From Aquitalea pelogenes (GTDB taxonomy: Bacteria > Pseudomonadota > Gammaproteobacteria > Burkholderiales > Chromobacteriaceae): a stretch of 64,000 nucleotides of DNA. The stretch is from positions 62,001 to 126,000 of the forward strand of contig NZ_LNQV01000002.1 of the NCBI RefSeq assembly GCF_001515305.1. Direction: 5' to 3'. The notes beneath the pieces were generated by a model. It was not told the origin of the DNA and searched no databases. It saw only the letters and a list, made by a program, of their open reading frames with translations. The position numbers and the translations under genes are program-made. This document shows, piece by piece, positions 37,049-45,665 of the stretch. The stretch's first letter is position 1. Every line of letters starts with the position of its first letter.

Positions 37049-37915
37049 ATGATCCTAAGTATGACAGGCTTTGCATCCATCAGCAGAGACTTTCCCGGCG
37101 GTTTGCTCAGCCTGGAAGTCCGTGCAGTGAATCACCGGTATCTTGATGTCCAGATGCGCCTGCCCGAAGAATTGCGCATCATCGAGCCACAGCTGCGTGA
37201 GATGGTGGCATCACGCGTCAGCCGTGGCAAGCTGGAATGTCGTGTCGGTCTCAATCAGTTGGAGGCCGATAATCCGACACTGGAACTGAACAGCGACTTC
37301 CTGGCCAGCCTGCTGCAAGTGGCCGCCCAGGTTGAACAGCAAGCGCCTCAGGCCAAGGGCCTGTCTGTGGGTGAGCTGCTGCGCTGGCCAGGCATTCTCA
37401 AAACCAACACCCTGGCACCGGAAGTACTGCAGCAACTGTGCCTGCAAAGCCTGACCACCGCCCTGGAGGACTTCAATGCCTCCCGCGCGCGGGAAGGTGA
37501 AAAGCTCAAGCAGATCCTGCATGACCGCGTTGCCGCGATGGAGGGCATCATTGCCACCATCAAGCCCAAGCTGCCCCTGATTCTGGATGCCTACATGAAC
37601 AAGCTGTCCAGCCGCCTGCAAGATGCGCTGGGCAATGTGGAAGATGACCGCATCAAGCAGGAATTCGCCCTGTTTGCCCAGAAGATTGACGTGGATGAAG
37701 AGCTGTCCCGCCTGACCACCCACCTGAGCGAAGTCAAGCGCATCCTCAAGGCGGGCGGCCAGACCGGCAAACGACTGGATTTCCTGATGCAGGAACTGAA
37801 CCGTGAAGCCAACACGCTGGGTTCCAAGTCGGTTTCCACCGAAACCACCCAGGCATCTGTCGAGTTGAAGGTGCTGATTGAGCAGATGCGCGAGCAGATC
37901 CAGAACATCGAGTAA
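37049..37915 (+). CDS. yicC: YicC family endoribonuclease
   Basis: 288-aa YicC-like protein, a family shown to have endoribonuclease activity. The N-terminal motif MILSMTGFASISRDFPGG and SLEVRAVNHRYLDVQMRLPE, and the C-terminal DUF1732 part GKRLDFLMQELNREANTLGS, are diagnostic. The start ATG at 37049 matches the family. gmk, often next to yicC, does not follow; a terminator and lipoprotein genes do. It is divergent from the kinase gene. Confidence 0.93.
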   Translation: MILSMTGFASISRDFPGGLLSLEVRAVNHRYLDVQMRLPEELRIIEPQLREMVASRVSRGKLECRVGLNQLEADNPTLELNSDFLASLLQVAAQVEQQAPQAKGLSVGELLRWPGILKTNTLAPEVLQQLCLQSLTTALEDFNASRAREGEKLKQILHDRVAAMEGIIATIKPKLPLILDAYMNKLSSRLQDALGNVEDDRIKQEFALFAQKIDVDEELSRLTTHLSEVKRILKAGGQTGKRLDFLMQELNREANTLGSKSVSTETTQASVELKVLIEQMREQIQNIE

Positions 37916-37955
37916 AGCAGCGTCTGCTGCCACGCGCTGGCAGTGAATCAAGCCA

Positions 37956-37979
37956 AGCCCCGCCAGCCGGGGCTTTTTT
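37956..37979 (+). terminator. Rho-independent terminator after yicC
   Basis: AGCCCCG (37956-37962) pairs with CGGGGCT (37968-37974), followed by TTTTT. It lies 40 bp beyond the yicC stop. Confidence 0.85.
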
Positions 37980-38083
37980 GCGCGTTTTTTCCGCCGCGGC
38001 AGCCTTACCTTTCTTTACCTGCCAGGCCGGCAACGCGTGCTGCCCCAGCCCTTAGAATGCGCACTGGCATAGAGGGAGGCATC

Positions 38084-38716
38084 ATGCGGAAACAATGGTT
38101 GATGATGGCGGCAGCGCTCAGCATGACGGGCTGCAGCTATGGCGACATGCTGGACACCATTCCGGCAGACCGTCATCAGCCCTATGTTCCCAGCCTGTCA
38201 CGGCAGGCCGTCCGCTTAGCGGTTTCCCCGGCAGAGCAGCACTTCCTGCAGGCCGAAGGCTGCCAGCAATGCCGGGCAGCCGACCAGTTCCATCGCTTCA
38301 TCCATGACGACCCGGCGGTGCGCAAATCGCGTTTGCCGCGCAACCCCTTATTGGCCAGTGATGCCGGTGATGCAAAACGTCAGTGGGTGGATGAAGCCCG
38401 TACCGCTGTCTATTTCTCCCGGCATATCCGGCTGGCTGACGGGCAAAGCCTGTTCCAGCTGATCAGCCAATGCAGCAATGGGTGGGACAATCCGGCCACC
38501 GTCGCCACCTTCAGGCACCCGGCGGGAAAAGAAGCCGGGTTTGACATCGAATACCTGATACGCTTCAAGAAATACGGTCAGCCCATCGCCCTGGAAGTAC
38601 GAGCGGCCTTCCTGCGTCAGGGGGCGCTGATCATTGCCAACAGCAGCTTTGCCGAAGCACTGCTCAATGCCCCGGACTTCATGCAGCAATACCAGTTACG
38701 CTGCTGGCAGGATTAG
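38084..38716 (+). CDS. Uncharacterised lipoprotein
   Basis: 210-aa protein not recognised. The signal MRKQWLMMAAALSMTGC ends in a lipobox with Cys17, so it is probably a lipoprotein. The mature part has a CQQC pair near residue 58 and no other clear motif. Start ATG at 38084 is set by GAGGGAGG 6 bp upstream; a longer frame from 37943 would cross the yicC terminator. It is followed by a second lipoprotein gene 127 bp later. Confidence 0.7.
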   Translation: MRKQWLMMAAALSMTGCSYGDMLDTIPADRHQPYVPSLSRQAVRLAVSPAEQHFLQAEGCQQCRAADQFHRFIHDDPAVRKSRLPRNPLLASDAGDAKRQWVDEARTAVYFSRHIRLADGQSLFQLISQCSNGWDNPATVATFRHPAGKEAGFDIEYLIRFKKYGQPIALEVRAAFLRQGALIIANSSFAEALLNAPDFMQQYQLRCWQD

Positions 38717-38843
38717 CCAGGCCCGGTGCACGGCCTGGTTTGCATTTATTTACTTCTTCGCGCCGGTCTGCGCGGCACGCCAGCGTCTGGGGCACGTTAA
38801 GATGCGGGCATCATTCATGCCTCGCTGGCGGACCCTGCCTGTA

Positions 38844-39377
38844 ATGCTGCACTTCTCTTTTCCGACATCCATCTTTTCCCCCATCCGTCTGGCCAGACTA
38901 GCCTGCCTGCTGCTGTGCACGGCCTTGTTGCCCGCCTGCACCACGACCGACTATACGATGTTCGAATACCGCAATGGCAGCAAGATCATTGACGGCGAAG
39001 GCGGCAGCAAACGGACCGTGGACGGGGTGGAAATCTGGGATGCTGGCGATCCGCCGCACCGTTACCGCATCATGGGCATGATACGGGTGAGCGATTACGA
39101 CATGGCCTATGTCAACACCACCATGCTGCATGCCCTTGCCCAGCAGGTCAGGCGCTCTGGAGGCTCGGCCGCCATTCTGCTCAACAGCCATGGCGGCATG
39201 CGCACCGCGATAGACAGCATGACCTGGCATGAACGTCTGGGCACACCGCAGGAAAATGGCTATCGCATTCTGCGGGCACTGGTGGTGCAATATCTGCCGG
39301 ACCAGGCAGCCACGCCCTTGGCAGCATCCGCTCCGCTAACCAGTAAACCGGCCAAAGCACTCAAGGCGGTTCGCTAA
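38844..39377 (+). CDS. Uncharacterised lipoprotein
   Basis: Not recognised; about 177 aa from the ATG at 38844. The N-terminus LARLACLLLCTALLPACTTT contains a lipobox (LLPAC). The mature part includes YRIMGMIRVSDYDMAY and SGGSAAILLNSHGG, a pattern reminiscent of small exported proteins, but no family is assigned. Starts at 38802 and 38817 are also possible, and none has a strong ribosome site. The 3' end overlaps the convergent gene by 17 bp. Confidence 0.55.
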   Translation: MLHFSFPTSIFSPIRLARLACLLLCTALLPACTTTDYTMFEYRNGSKIIDGEGGSKRTVDGVEIWDAGDPPHRYRIMGMIRVSDYDMAYVNTTMLHALAQQVRRSGGSAAILLNSHGGMRTAIDSMTWHERLGTPQENGYRILRALVVQYLPDQAATPLAASAPLTSKPAKALKAVR

Positions 39378-39600
39378 GCTGCTTGACCAGCAAATCCGCC
39401 GCCACACTGTCAAACTGCGGGTCTTGCTGATGGGCACACAGTGCAGCGCCAACGGCAATCAGGCGTTCCAGCTCAGTCACCGTCAGCTTGCCGGCAATGG
39501 CCACCAGCGCCTGCGCCAGCATCAAGGGAATGGACGTCAGGCTGACCGGCTCGGCTGGCGGGTGCTGGCGCATCAGGTTGAGGATATCAATCGCATCCAT
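39361..39600 (-). CDS. Small hypothetical protein
   Basis: 79 aa, not recognised. The start ATG at 39600 has AGGAG six bases upstream (CAGGAGAGCGACATG), the best support that it is a gene. It appears cytoplasmic and mostly helical (MDAIDILNLMRQHPPAEPVS at the start, then LTVTELERLIAVGAAL). It overlaps the convergent lipoprotein gene at its 3' end. Confidence 0.5.
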   Translation of the reverse strand: MDAIDILNLMRQHPPAEPVSLTSIPLMLAQALVAIAGKLTVTELERLIAVGAALCAHQQDPQFDSVAADLLVKQLSEPP

Positions 39601-39864
39601 GTCGCTCTCCTGCGGACCTGTCATCAGGTCATGAGCAGTTAGAGTGGCAGAGCGGAGCGCCGTTCCGGGCCCGCATGCACTGTGCATCAGCAAGCGTGTT
39701 CCTGTTTGGCCTGATGTCCGGTGGCCTGATGTGGCGGATCCTGGCATTACGCAAGCCTGCGGCCGTCAACATGGCGCGATCCGGCGGTGATGATGGCTGT
39801 ATTTGCCCTGTGCAGCCGGGCTGAGGGCTGGCAAGCTGACCTCTATCATTCCCGGGAGCCAACC

Positions 39865-40158
39865 ATGCTGGAACTACGTCCGAATTGCGAACATTGCGGC
39901 TGCGCGCTGCCCGCCGACTCGCCGCTGGCGCATATCTGCTCGTTTGAGTGCACCTTCTGTGCCGACTGCGTGGCACTGCTACAGCATGCCTGCCCCAACT
40001 GTGGCGGCAACTTTGTACCACGCCCGATACGCCCCGCCACCGATACACGACATGGCAATGACTTGCAGCATTACCCTGCTGCCACTACCAGACGCTATCG
40101 CCCGGTGGACGTGGCCGCCCATCAGCAGTGGCTGGCGCAACAGCAGCAGCCGGAATAA
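39865..40158 (+). CDS. DUF1272 domain zinc-ribbon-like protein
   Basis: 97-aa protein. The N-terminal part LELRPNCEHCGCALP, ICSFECTFCADCV and HACPNCGGNFVPRP matches the DUF1272 pattern, with cysteine pairs likely to bind zinc. The function is unknown. The start ATG at 39865 gives the usual MLELRPNCE beginning; GGGAG lies 8 bp upstream. The frame from 39787 is not needed. It converges with the GarR-like gene. Confidence 0.75.
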   Translation: MLELRPNCEHCGCALPADSPLAHICSFECTFCADCVALLQHACPNCGGNFVPRPIRPATDTRHGNDLQHYPAATTRRYRPVDVAAHQQWLAQQQQPE

Positions 40159-40181
40159 AAAAGCCCGCACGGTGGCGGGCT
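40156..40181 (-). terminator. Terminator of the GarR-like gene
   Basis: AGCCCGC (40162-40168) and GCGGGCT (40175-40181) with a 6-nt loop. On the minus strand a TTTTTTATT tract follows. It may serve both convergent genes. Confidence 0.75.
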
Positions 40182-40201
40182 CGATATGTCATGGCAGGCA
40201 A

Positions 40202-41068
40202 TCAGTTTTGCTGCCAGATCAGCCGGGCAATGGCTGAAGAATCCAGCTCGCCCTCGCCTTGCTCAACCAGCTGGCCGATCAGGCCGGCCACACGCTCGGC
40301 CTCGGGCAAACGGATGCCCAGTTGTTGCGCGGTATCCAGCACAATGCCCATGTCCTTCAGGTGCAAGTGCGCCTTGAAGCCCGGCACATAATTGTCATCA
40401 ATCATGCGCTGACCGTGGATATCCAGCACACGGCTCTGGGCAAAGCCACCCAGCAGGGCTTCACGCACCGGTGCCGGGTCCACCCCGCAGGCCTTGGCCA
40501 GCTTCATCACTTCGGCCACTGCAGCCACTCCCACACCAACCGCAATCTGGTTGCATGCCTTGGCCACCTGACCGGCACCGGAGTCACCGATGTGGGTGAT
40601 GGTCTTGCCCATGGCTTCCAGTACCGGGCGAACCTTGTCCAGCGCAGCAGCCTTGCCGCCCACCATGATGGTGAGGGTACCGTTGACCGCCCCCACCTGA
40701 CCGCCGGACACCGGGCAATCCAGGAAGTCGACACCGTGCTCGGCCAGTTGCCGGGCGATATCGCGCGCACCGATCGGCGAGATGGTGCTCATGTCCACGC
40801 AAACCAGACCGGCAGCCGCGCCATGTACTGCGCCTTGTTCGCCCAGCAATACCTGCACTACATCCTTGGTGTCGGAAACATTGGTGATCAGTACATCAAC
40901 CTGTGCGGCAAGCTGCGCCGGGCTGTCTGCCCAGGTGGCCCCGGCTTCCAGTGCGGCGTTTGCCTTTTGCTGCTGACGCGACCACACCGACACGGCATGA
41001 CCGGCTTTCAGCAGATTCAAAACACAGGGCAATCCCATGATGCCCAGCCCGATATAACCGACTTTCAT
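40202..41068 (-). CDS. NAD(P)-dependent 3-hydroxyacid dehydrogenase, GarR-like
   Basis: 288-aa beta-hydroxyacid dehydrogenase. Rossmann motif VGYIGLGIMGLPCVLNLLKA, substrate-binding DCPVSGGQVGAVNGTLTIMV and catalytic lysine in GQVAKACNQ (about residue 170) are clear. The sequence most resembles 2-hydroxy-3-oxopropionate (tartronate semialdehyde) reductases (GarR/GlxR). MmsB-type 3-hydroxyisobutyrate dehydrogenase is the main alternative. No glyoxylate or glycerate genes are adjacent, so the pathway is not fixed. Confidence 0.82.
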   Translation of the reverse strand: MKVGYIGLGIMGLPCVLNLLKAGHAVSVWSRQQQKANAALEAGATWADSPAQLAAQVDVLITNVSDTKDVVQVLLGEQGAVHGAAAGLVCVDMSTISPIGARDIARQLAEHGVDFLDCPVSGGQVGAVNGTLTIMVGGKAAALDKVRPVLEAMGKTITHIGDSGAGQVAKACNQIAVGVGVAAVAEVMKLAKACGVDPAPVREALLGGFAQSRVLDIHGQRMIDDNYVPGFKAHLHLKDMGIVLDTAQQLGIRLPEAERVAGLIGQLVEQGEGELDSSAIARLIWQQN

Positions 41069-41191
41069 ATCTACTCCAGCAGTGTGCAGGGGGAAAGCAT
41101 AAGATTACCGCAAAGCCGGGGGGCATGGCAGCGCTTTTGACGACAGACAAGGGCTGCCAGCATGAGGGGAGGATTTCAGCAACAGGGATGG

Positions 41192-41524
41192 TCAGGACTT
41201 GCTTTTACGGCTAGCCAGCCAGGATTCAAACTCGAAGTCGGCACCGGTGGCCTTGTTTTCCAGGAAGTAAACAAAAGCCAGGATTTCTGCCACCGCGCGG
41301 TAAAGCTCTTCCGGAATGTGACGGTCCAGATCCACCTGCATCAGCAGGGAAACCAGCTCCGGGGAGTCGTGCACAAACACGCCGGCATCCTTGGCCCGGT
41401 CGATGATGCGCTCGGCCAGCTGGCCATAACCCTTGGCCACCACGGTCGGCGAGCGCTGACCTTCGCGGTAAGCCAGCGCAACCGCTGATTTGCGGCCTTC
41501 TTCAGTCTTGGGTGACTGTGCCAT
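41192..41524 (-). CDS. FlhB C-terminal-domain-like protein
   Basis: 110 aa. It resembles only the cytoplasmic C-terminal domain of FlhB/YscU export-gate proteins: AVALAYREGQRSPTVVAKGYG, then RIIDRAKDAGVFVHDSPELV. It has no membrane segments. The NPTH autocleavage site of full FlhB is not present in this short form. Such stand-alone FlhB-like proteins are often found beside a FliK-like gene. It overlaps the FliK-like gene by 23 bp, suggesting coupled translation and a shared role in flagellar export control. Confidence 0.8.
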   Translation of the reverse strand: MAQSPKTEEGRKSAVALAYREGQRSPTVVAKGYGQLAERIIDRAKDAGVFVHDSPELVSLLMQVDLDRHIPEELYRAVAEILAFVYFLENKATGADFEFESWLASRKSKS

Positions 41525-42557
41525 TTTTCACCACCAGGTTGGCCAGGGTCAGCCCGGCTGCCGCCATGCCGGTTTGCAATTGCTCGGCATGTTGCTGGAT
41601 CAGCCCGCTGGCTTCGTCTTCCTCGGCCACAAAGGAAACCTGCACATTCTGCCCCACCAGGCGCACACGCGCCGCCACACCACCCAGGGCTGGCAGCTTG
41701 AGCGACAGGGAGGTACTCCACACCCCGACTTCATCCGCCCCCAGGCTGCCGGTACGTTCGTTGGTGTGTTCCTGTTGTATTTGCAGCTGCATGGGCTGAC
41801 CAGGCCAGGCATACCCATTCAGTTGCAGTTGCTGGTTTTCCACGATGTCCAGCTGGCGTTGCACCAGATTGGCCAGTTCGGGCGCCACCGTGCGCGGGCT
41901 CAGGCTGCTGGCACTGGCGGTGTTACTGCGGCTGTCGTGGCTGGCCAGATCCTCATTGAGCTTGCTGAGCAAGCGCGATTGCGGTTCCTGCTGCACCTGG
42001 GACAGGTTATGCCTCCCGTCCAGCCATTCCTTGAGGTGCGATTCATAAAACAGGCCGCTCTGACTGACGTTGTTCTTGAGGGTTTGCGCTGTCTCGGCAG
42101 GTTGCTGTTTGGCAACGTCCAGACTCAGGTCTGTCGCCGGCAAACCAGGCTTGCTGGTTTGCAGCATGCCGGTGAGGTATTTGGATGCCGGGCTGAGCTG
42201 CACTTCAACCGAGCCGTCCTGTGCTGCCTCGCTTGTTTGCTCCTGCAAGGCAAAGCTGAGGGTCGGGGCCAGCGTGGCCACCTTGAGCGACAGGTTGTTG
42301 CCGCTTACCGTCATGCCCTGCGGCACGATCAGGTTGAACAGGCTGTTCTTGATCAGTACCGACAGCTGCTGGCCATTATCCTTGCTGTCCACCACCTGGG
42401 CACTGACCTGCTCGCCCAGCATCAGCGGGGGGAGCTTGGCAGGTACAACACTGGCATCCAGCAGTGCCCGTCCGCCCTCCAGCAGCAGGCGTACCGAAGA
42501 GACCGTTTGCGGCGCAAGGGTTCCTGTGGCAGCGGTGGTGGGCAGGGATGGAATCAT
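41502..42557 (-). CDS. FliK-like flagellar hook-length control family protein
   Basis: 351-aa protein. The low-complexity, Gln/Ser-rich middle is followed by a C-terminal FliK-type domain (GVWSTSLSLKLPALGGVAAR, VRLVGQNVQVSFVAEEDEAS). True FliK normally lies in the fliE-K operon, so this is probably a FliK paralogue. It overlaps the DUF2802 gene by ATGA at its start and the FlhB-like gene at its end. The role is likely in substrate switching of the export apparatus; this is inference. Confidence 0.72.
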   Translation of the reverse strand: MIPSLPTTAATGTLAPQTVSSVRLLLEGGRALLDASVVPAKLPPLMLGEQVSAQVVDSKDNGQQLSVLIKNSLFNLIVPQGMTVSGNNLSLKVATLAPTLSFALQEQTSEAAQDGSVEVQLSPASKYLTGMLQTSKPGLPATDLSLDVAKQQPAETAQTLKNNVSQSGLFYESHLKEWLDGRHNLSQVQQEPQSRLLSKLNEDLASHDSRSNTASASSLSPRTVAPELANLVQRQLDIVENQQLQLNGYAWPGQPMQLQIQQEHTNERTGSLGADEVGVWSTSLSLKLPALGGVAARVRLVGQNVQVSFVAEEDEASGLIQQHAEQLQTGMAAAGLTLANLVVKNGTVTQD

Positions 42558-42910
42558 GAGGTGGAATTGTTCCGGTAGAGGGAAATGATCAACTCGGCCT
42601 CACTGCGTGAAATGCCACACTGGCTGGCTACCTCGGAGGCCGGAATGCCTTGCTTGATCATCTCGATCGCCTGGTTGTAAGGGCTGAGGCTGGCAGGCTC
42701 GCTGCGCGTTTGCTGTTCCAGCCGCGCCATCAGGCGTGACAAATCGCGCTGCAAGGTGCTGATTTGCTGCTGCTGCTGATCCAGATACATGGCCGTCAGG
42801 CTATCGCGACGGTTTTCCAGCAACTGCAAGCGCCAATACAGATAGCCGCAGACTGTGCACAAACCCAGCAGCAAGACCACGACGATATAGAAAAAGAGCG
42901 AACCGGACAT
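42554..42910 (-). CDS. DUF2802 membrane-anchored protein
   Basis: 118 aa from the ATG at 42910. A single N-terminal membrane segment (LFFYIVVVLLLGLCTVCGYL) is followed by a coiled-coil stretch rich in Gln and a C-terminal helix-turn-helix-like part (AIEMIKQGIPASEVASQCGI, SRSEAELIISLYR). This matches the DUF2802 pattern found in flagellar loci. The function is unknown. It is coupled to the FliK-like gene by a 4-bp overlap. Confidence 0.72.
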   Translation of the reverse strand: MSGSLFFYIVVVLLLGLCTVCGYLYWRLQLLENRRDSLTAMYLDQQQQQISTLQRDLSRLMARLEQQTRSEPASLSPYNQAIEMIKQGIPASEVASQCGISRSEAELIISLYRNNSTS

Positions 42911-42977
42911 GATAGGACCCCTCACGCAGCACTTTTTCTAAGTGTATGGTGAAACCGGCCGTAACCCAAGCCGCTCA

Positions 42978-43292
42978 TTACGATGTATAGGTCTTGAGCA
43001 ATCGGCTGTTCTGACTGACTGTCTGCATTTCCTCACGCATCTGCGCAATCCATTCGCTGATGCGTTGCTGCACGACCTGACGCTGGGCAATGACCTGTTC
43101 CAGTTGCAGCTTTTCAGACTGGGCAAGCTGGGCCAGATCGCTGCGGGAAGACATGAAAGCAGCCAGTTCGGCTTCTTGCTGTTCGGCCAGACGAATCACC
43201 AGCTCGAAATCGCGTGCATCACAGGCTGCCAGCGCTTGTGACAGCGTTTGCAACATGGTGCCGATTTGCTCAGACCGGGTCTGCGTATGCAT
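42978..43292 (-). CDS. fliT: FliT-like flagellar protein
   Basis: 104 aa from the ATG at 43292 (MHTQTRSEQIGTML); a frame start at 43313 would overlap fliS by one base. The protein is all-helical in appearance with heptad-like Leu/Gln spacing. FliT family members are small helical export chaperones for FliD, and the position directly after fliS supports that. Sequence similarity is weak, as is usual for FliT, so context carries most of the call. Confidence 0.6.
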   Translation of the reverse strand: MHTQTRSEQIGTMLQTLSQALAACDARDFELVIRLAEQQEAELAAFMSSRSDLAQLAQSEKLQLEQVIAQRQVVQQRISEWIAQMREEMQTVSQNSRLLKTYTS

Positions 43293-43312
43293 GTCCTGGG
43301 TTCCGTGTGGCA

Positions 43313-43741
43313 TCAGTAGGCATTACTGGCCGCACCTGCGGACATGCCGGAACGGTTCAGCTCTTGCCAGGCCGGCAGGATGGTTTCCAGCAGCCGGCGG
43401 ACTTCGGCCAGGATTTCCAGGTCATTCTTGAGGTTGGCAATGCTCAGACGCTGCTTCATGTAGATGTACAGGTCGTTCAGATTATTGGCGGCATCGCTGC
43501 CTTGCTGCAAATCCAGCGACTCGCGCAGGCCATCAATGATGTCGATGGTTTTGGAAACCAGGCGCGCCTTTTCATCATAACGCTGGGCTTCAATGGCATA
43601 ACCCGCCTGGTTGATGGCCTTGATGGCACCTTCATAGAGCAACACCACCAGGCCCACCGGGCTGGCACCGTAAACGGCAGCTTTCAGGGCATCGTCTTCA
43701 TATGCCTTGTTGAACTGCTTGAGCATTTTGGAGTTCAGCAT
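43313..43741 (-). CDS. fliS: Flagellar export chaperone FliS
   Basis: 142-aa helical chaperone that binds the C-terminus of flagellin before export. Motifs NKAYEDDALKAAVYGASPVG, LVVLLYEGAIKAINQA and DLQQGSDAANNLNDLYIYMK match the family. It follows fliD by 24 bp on the same strand. Standard length; nothing odd seen. Confidence 0.95.
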   Translation of the reverse strand: MLNSKMLKQFNKAYEDDALKAAVYGASPVGLVVLLYEGAIKAINQAGYAIEAQRYDEKARLVSKTIDIIDGLRESLDLQQGSDAANNLNDLYIYMKQRLSIANLKNDLEILAEVRRLLETILPAWQELNRSGMSAGAASNAY

Positions 43742-43765
43742 GTTTATTTACCGTTCTAAGCTGTC

Positions 43766-45124
43766 CTAGGCCAGCAGATTGGCCAGATTGCTGGTCGATT
43801 GCTGCATTTTCGACAATACGGCGTTCAACGCTGTGTATTGCTGGGTATACATGGTCTGACGTGCCGTCAATTTGGCACTCAGATTGGTTTGCAAACTGGT
43901 TTCCGACGTGATCAGGCTGTTGATGGATGACTTGCTGGTTTCTATCACCCCTTTCGGGCCTAGCAGATCATTCACCGCAGCACTGAGCCGATCACCAAAA
44001 CCGGTACTGCTGCTGTTACCGAACAGGTTGGCCACCGCAGTAGGATTGGCACTGAGCGCCTTGTTGAAGGCGGTCTGGTCCAGCTTGAGCGTGCCATCTT
44101 TCTGGATGGCAATGCCCGCCTGTGCCAAGTAGGCATAGGATGTGGTGGCATCCACACCAGCCACCGGGGTACTCAGGATGCTGGTGAGCTTTTGCTGAAT
44201 GGCCAGCACCGAGGCATTGGCCTTCAGGCTGCCGGAACGTGCAGAGTCTACCGCAGATTTCACCTGATTGTAGGCGTCGACAAAACTTTGCAGCGAACTG
44301 GTGATGCCGCTGCTGTCCGAGGTCATGGTGATGGTGGACTGACCCAGTTTGGTGATGTCCACATTGGCCCCGGAGATGACATTGGTCAGGTGGTTGCTGC
44401 CCGAGGATACGCTGACCCCGTTGACGGTGAGCAAGGCATCCGATGCTGCTGCAGATTCGCTGGCCGCTGTGGTGCTTTGCGTCAGGCCAAGCAAGGTGGA
44501 GCCGGACGTGCTACCCGAATCGGTCCCACCGGCGCTGATGGTGAAGGCATTGTCACTGCCGGAATTGGTCGAAGCCAGTACCAGTTTGTACTGGCCATTG
44601 TTCTGCACCACCGAGGCACTGACACCGGCCCCGCTCTGGTTGATGCGGTCGGAAATGGATTGCAGGCTGACCGTATCGCTGGCACTTGGTGTCAGGTTGA
44701 TCACCGTACTGTTGCCACCCACCGTTAGCGTCAGCGAGGTTGGTGCTCCACTCAAGGTGGCCTTGGGGTCGGTAATGGCACTGCCGCCAAACTGGTCGAA
44801 CACCAGTTGGCGCGATTTAGCCAGCTGTGTCACGTTCAAGGCATAGCTGCCGGCCGTACCACCGGTTGTGGTGGTGACGGTGGCAATGCTGGTGTCAGTG
44901 GAGCCGGCCTTGAACTGCTGCAGGAAGGCACCGGTGGACATCTTGCTGGCCGAACTTTGCAAGGCGGACAAAGCGGAGCTGATCTGACCGATCGAACTCA
45001 GTTGGGTATTGTATTTGCTGGAGCGCTGCTGGCTGGCTTGCAAAGGCTGCTGCTCAATGGTCATCAGCTGGCTGACGATAGACTGGACATCCAGCGTGCC
45101 GACACTAGTCGTGATTGAAGCCAT
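43766..45124 (-). CDS. fliD: Flagellar filament capping protein FliD
   Basis: Cap protein on which flagellin subunits polymerise, 452 aa. The N-terminal SVGTLDVQSIVSQLMTIEQQ and the C-terminal coiled coil (LTARQTMYTQQYTALNAVLS, then MQQSTSNLANLLA) are the conserved ends. The middle is Ser/Thr/Gly-rich and variable, as expected for exposed domains. Ribosome site GGGAGG precedes ATG 45124. It is in the order fliC-flaG-fliD-fliS-fliT. Confidence 0.95.
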   Translation of the reverse strand: MASITTSVGTLDVQSIVSQLMTIEQQPLQASQQRSSKYNTQLSSIGQISSALSALQSSASKMSTGAFLQQFKAGSTDTSIATVTTTTGGTAGSYALNVTQLAKSRQLVFDQFGGSAITDPKATLSGAPTSLTLTVGGNSTVINLTPSASDTVSLQSISDRINQSGAGVSASVVQNNGQYKLVLASTNSGSDNAFTISAGGTDSGSTSGSTLLGLTQSTTAASESAAASDALLTVNGVSVSSGSNHLTNVISGANVDITKLGQSTITMTSDSSGITSSLQSFVDAYNQVKSAVDSARSGSLKANASVLAIQQKLTSILSTPVAGVDATTSYAYLAQAGIAIQKDGTLKLDQTAFNKALSANPTAVANLFGNSSSTGFGDRLSAAVNDLLGPKGVIETSKSSINSLITSETSLQTNLSAKLTARQTMYTQQYTALNAVLSKMQQSTSNLANLLA

Positions 45125-45161
45125 CTGGCATTACCTCCCTTGCATGCGAGCGCTGCCGGAC

Positions 45162-45587
45162 TCAGGCCTTGTCCTTGAGCAGCAAGCCCTTGAAATCGTC
45201 AATCGCCTTGGCAATGCGGATTGCATCTTCAGACGGGATCTGCCTGATGACCTGATGCGTCTCCTGATCCACCACCTTGACGACCTGGATATTGGTTTCC
45301 TTGTCGACCGAGAACTCCAGCTGGCTGGAATACAGCTTGGCCACATCGTTCAGTTGCTTGACTGAATTCTGCAATTCCAGTGGATCCGGCTTTTTCTGCT
45401 GAGTTCCGTCATTGGTGGCATTTTGTGCCTGGCTCTGGCCTACGGCAACTACGCCACCCGGGGTATTGGGTGTGACCGAGCTGGCGGTGGCATCAGCCGT
45501 GTTGCCCTGAGTCAGCTGGTTTTGCTGACGCGCCGTCGGCGTAGCCGTCAGCGGAAGGACAGGGTTGTTCGTAGATGATATTTGCAT
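45162..45587 (-). CDS. flaG: FlaG family flagellar protein
   Basis: 141-aa protein. The low-complexity N-terminus (Thr/Asn/Gln-rich) is followed by the FlaG domain LEFSVDKETNIQVVKVVDQE and THQVIRQIPSEDAIRIAKAI. FlaG affects filament length. The ATG at 45587 is inside the longer frame starting at 45623, which would run through the fliC-flaG hairpin. It lies between fliC and fliD, its usual place. Confidence 0.88.
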   Translation of the reverse strand: MQISSTNNPVLPLTATPTARQQNQLTQGNTADATASSVTPNTPGGVVAVGQSQAQNATNDGTQQKKPDPLELQNSVKQLNDVAKLYSSQLEFSVDKETNIQVVKVVDQETHQVIRQIPSEDAIRIAKAIDDFKGLLLKDKA

Positions 45588-45608
45588 GGCAACGACTCCC
45601 GGACAAAC

Positions 45609-45636
45609 GGCCCCGGTCAGCATGCTGACCGAGGCC
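45609..45636 (-). terminator. Hairpin between fliC and flaG
   Basis: GGCCCCGGTCAGC (45609-45621) pairs with GCTGACCGAGGCC (45624-45636), one G-U pair. On the minus strand it is followed by GTTTGTCC, a weak T-tract. It is likely a partial terminator that keeps flagellin more abundant than the downstream products. Confidence 0.6.
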
Positions 45637-45665
45637 GGCTCTTCAGCTTAGGCTATTACTGTAGC

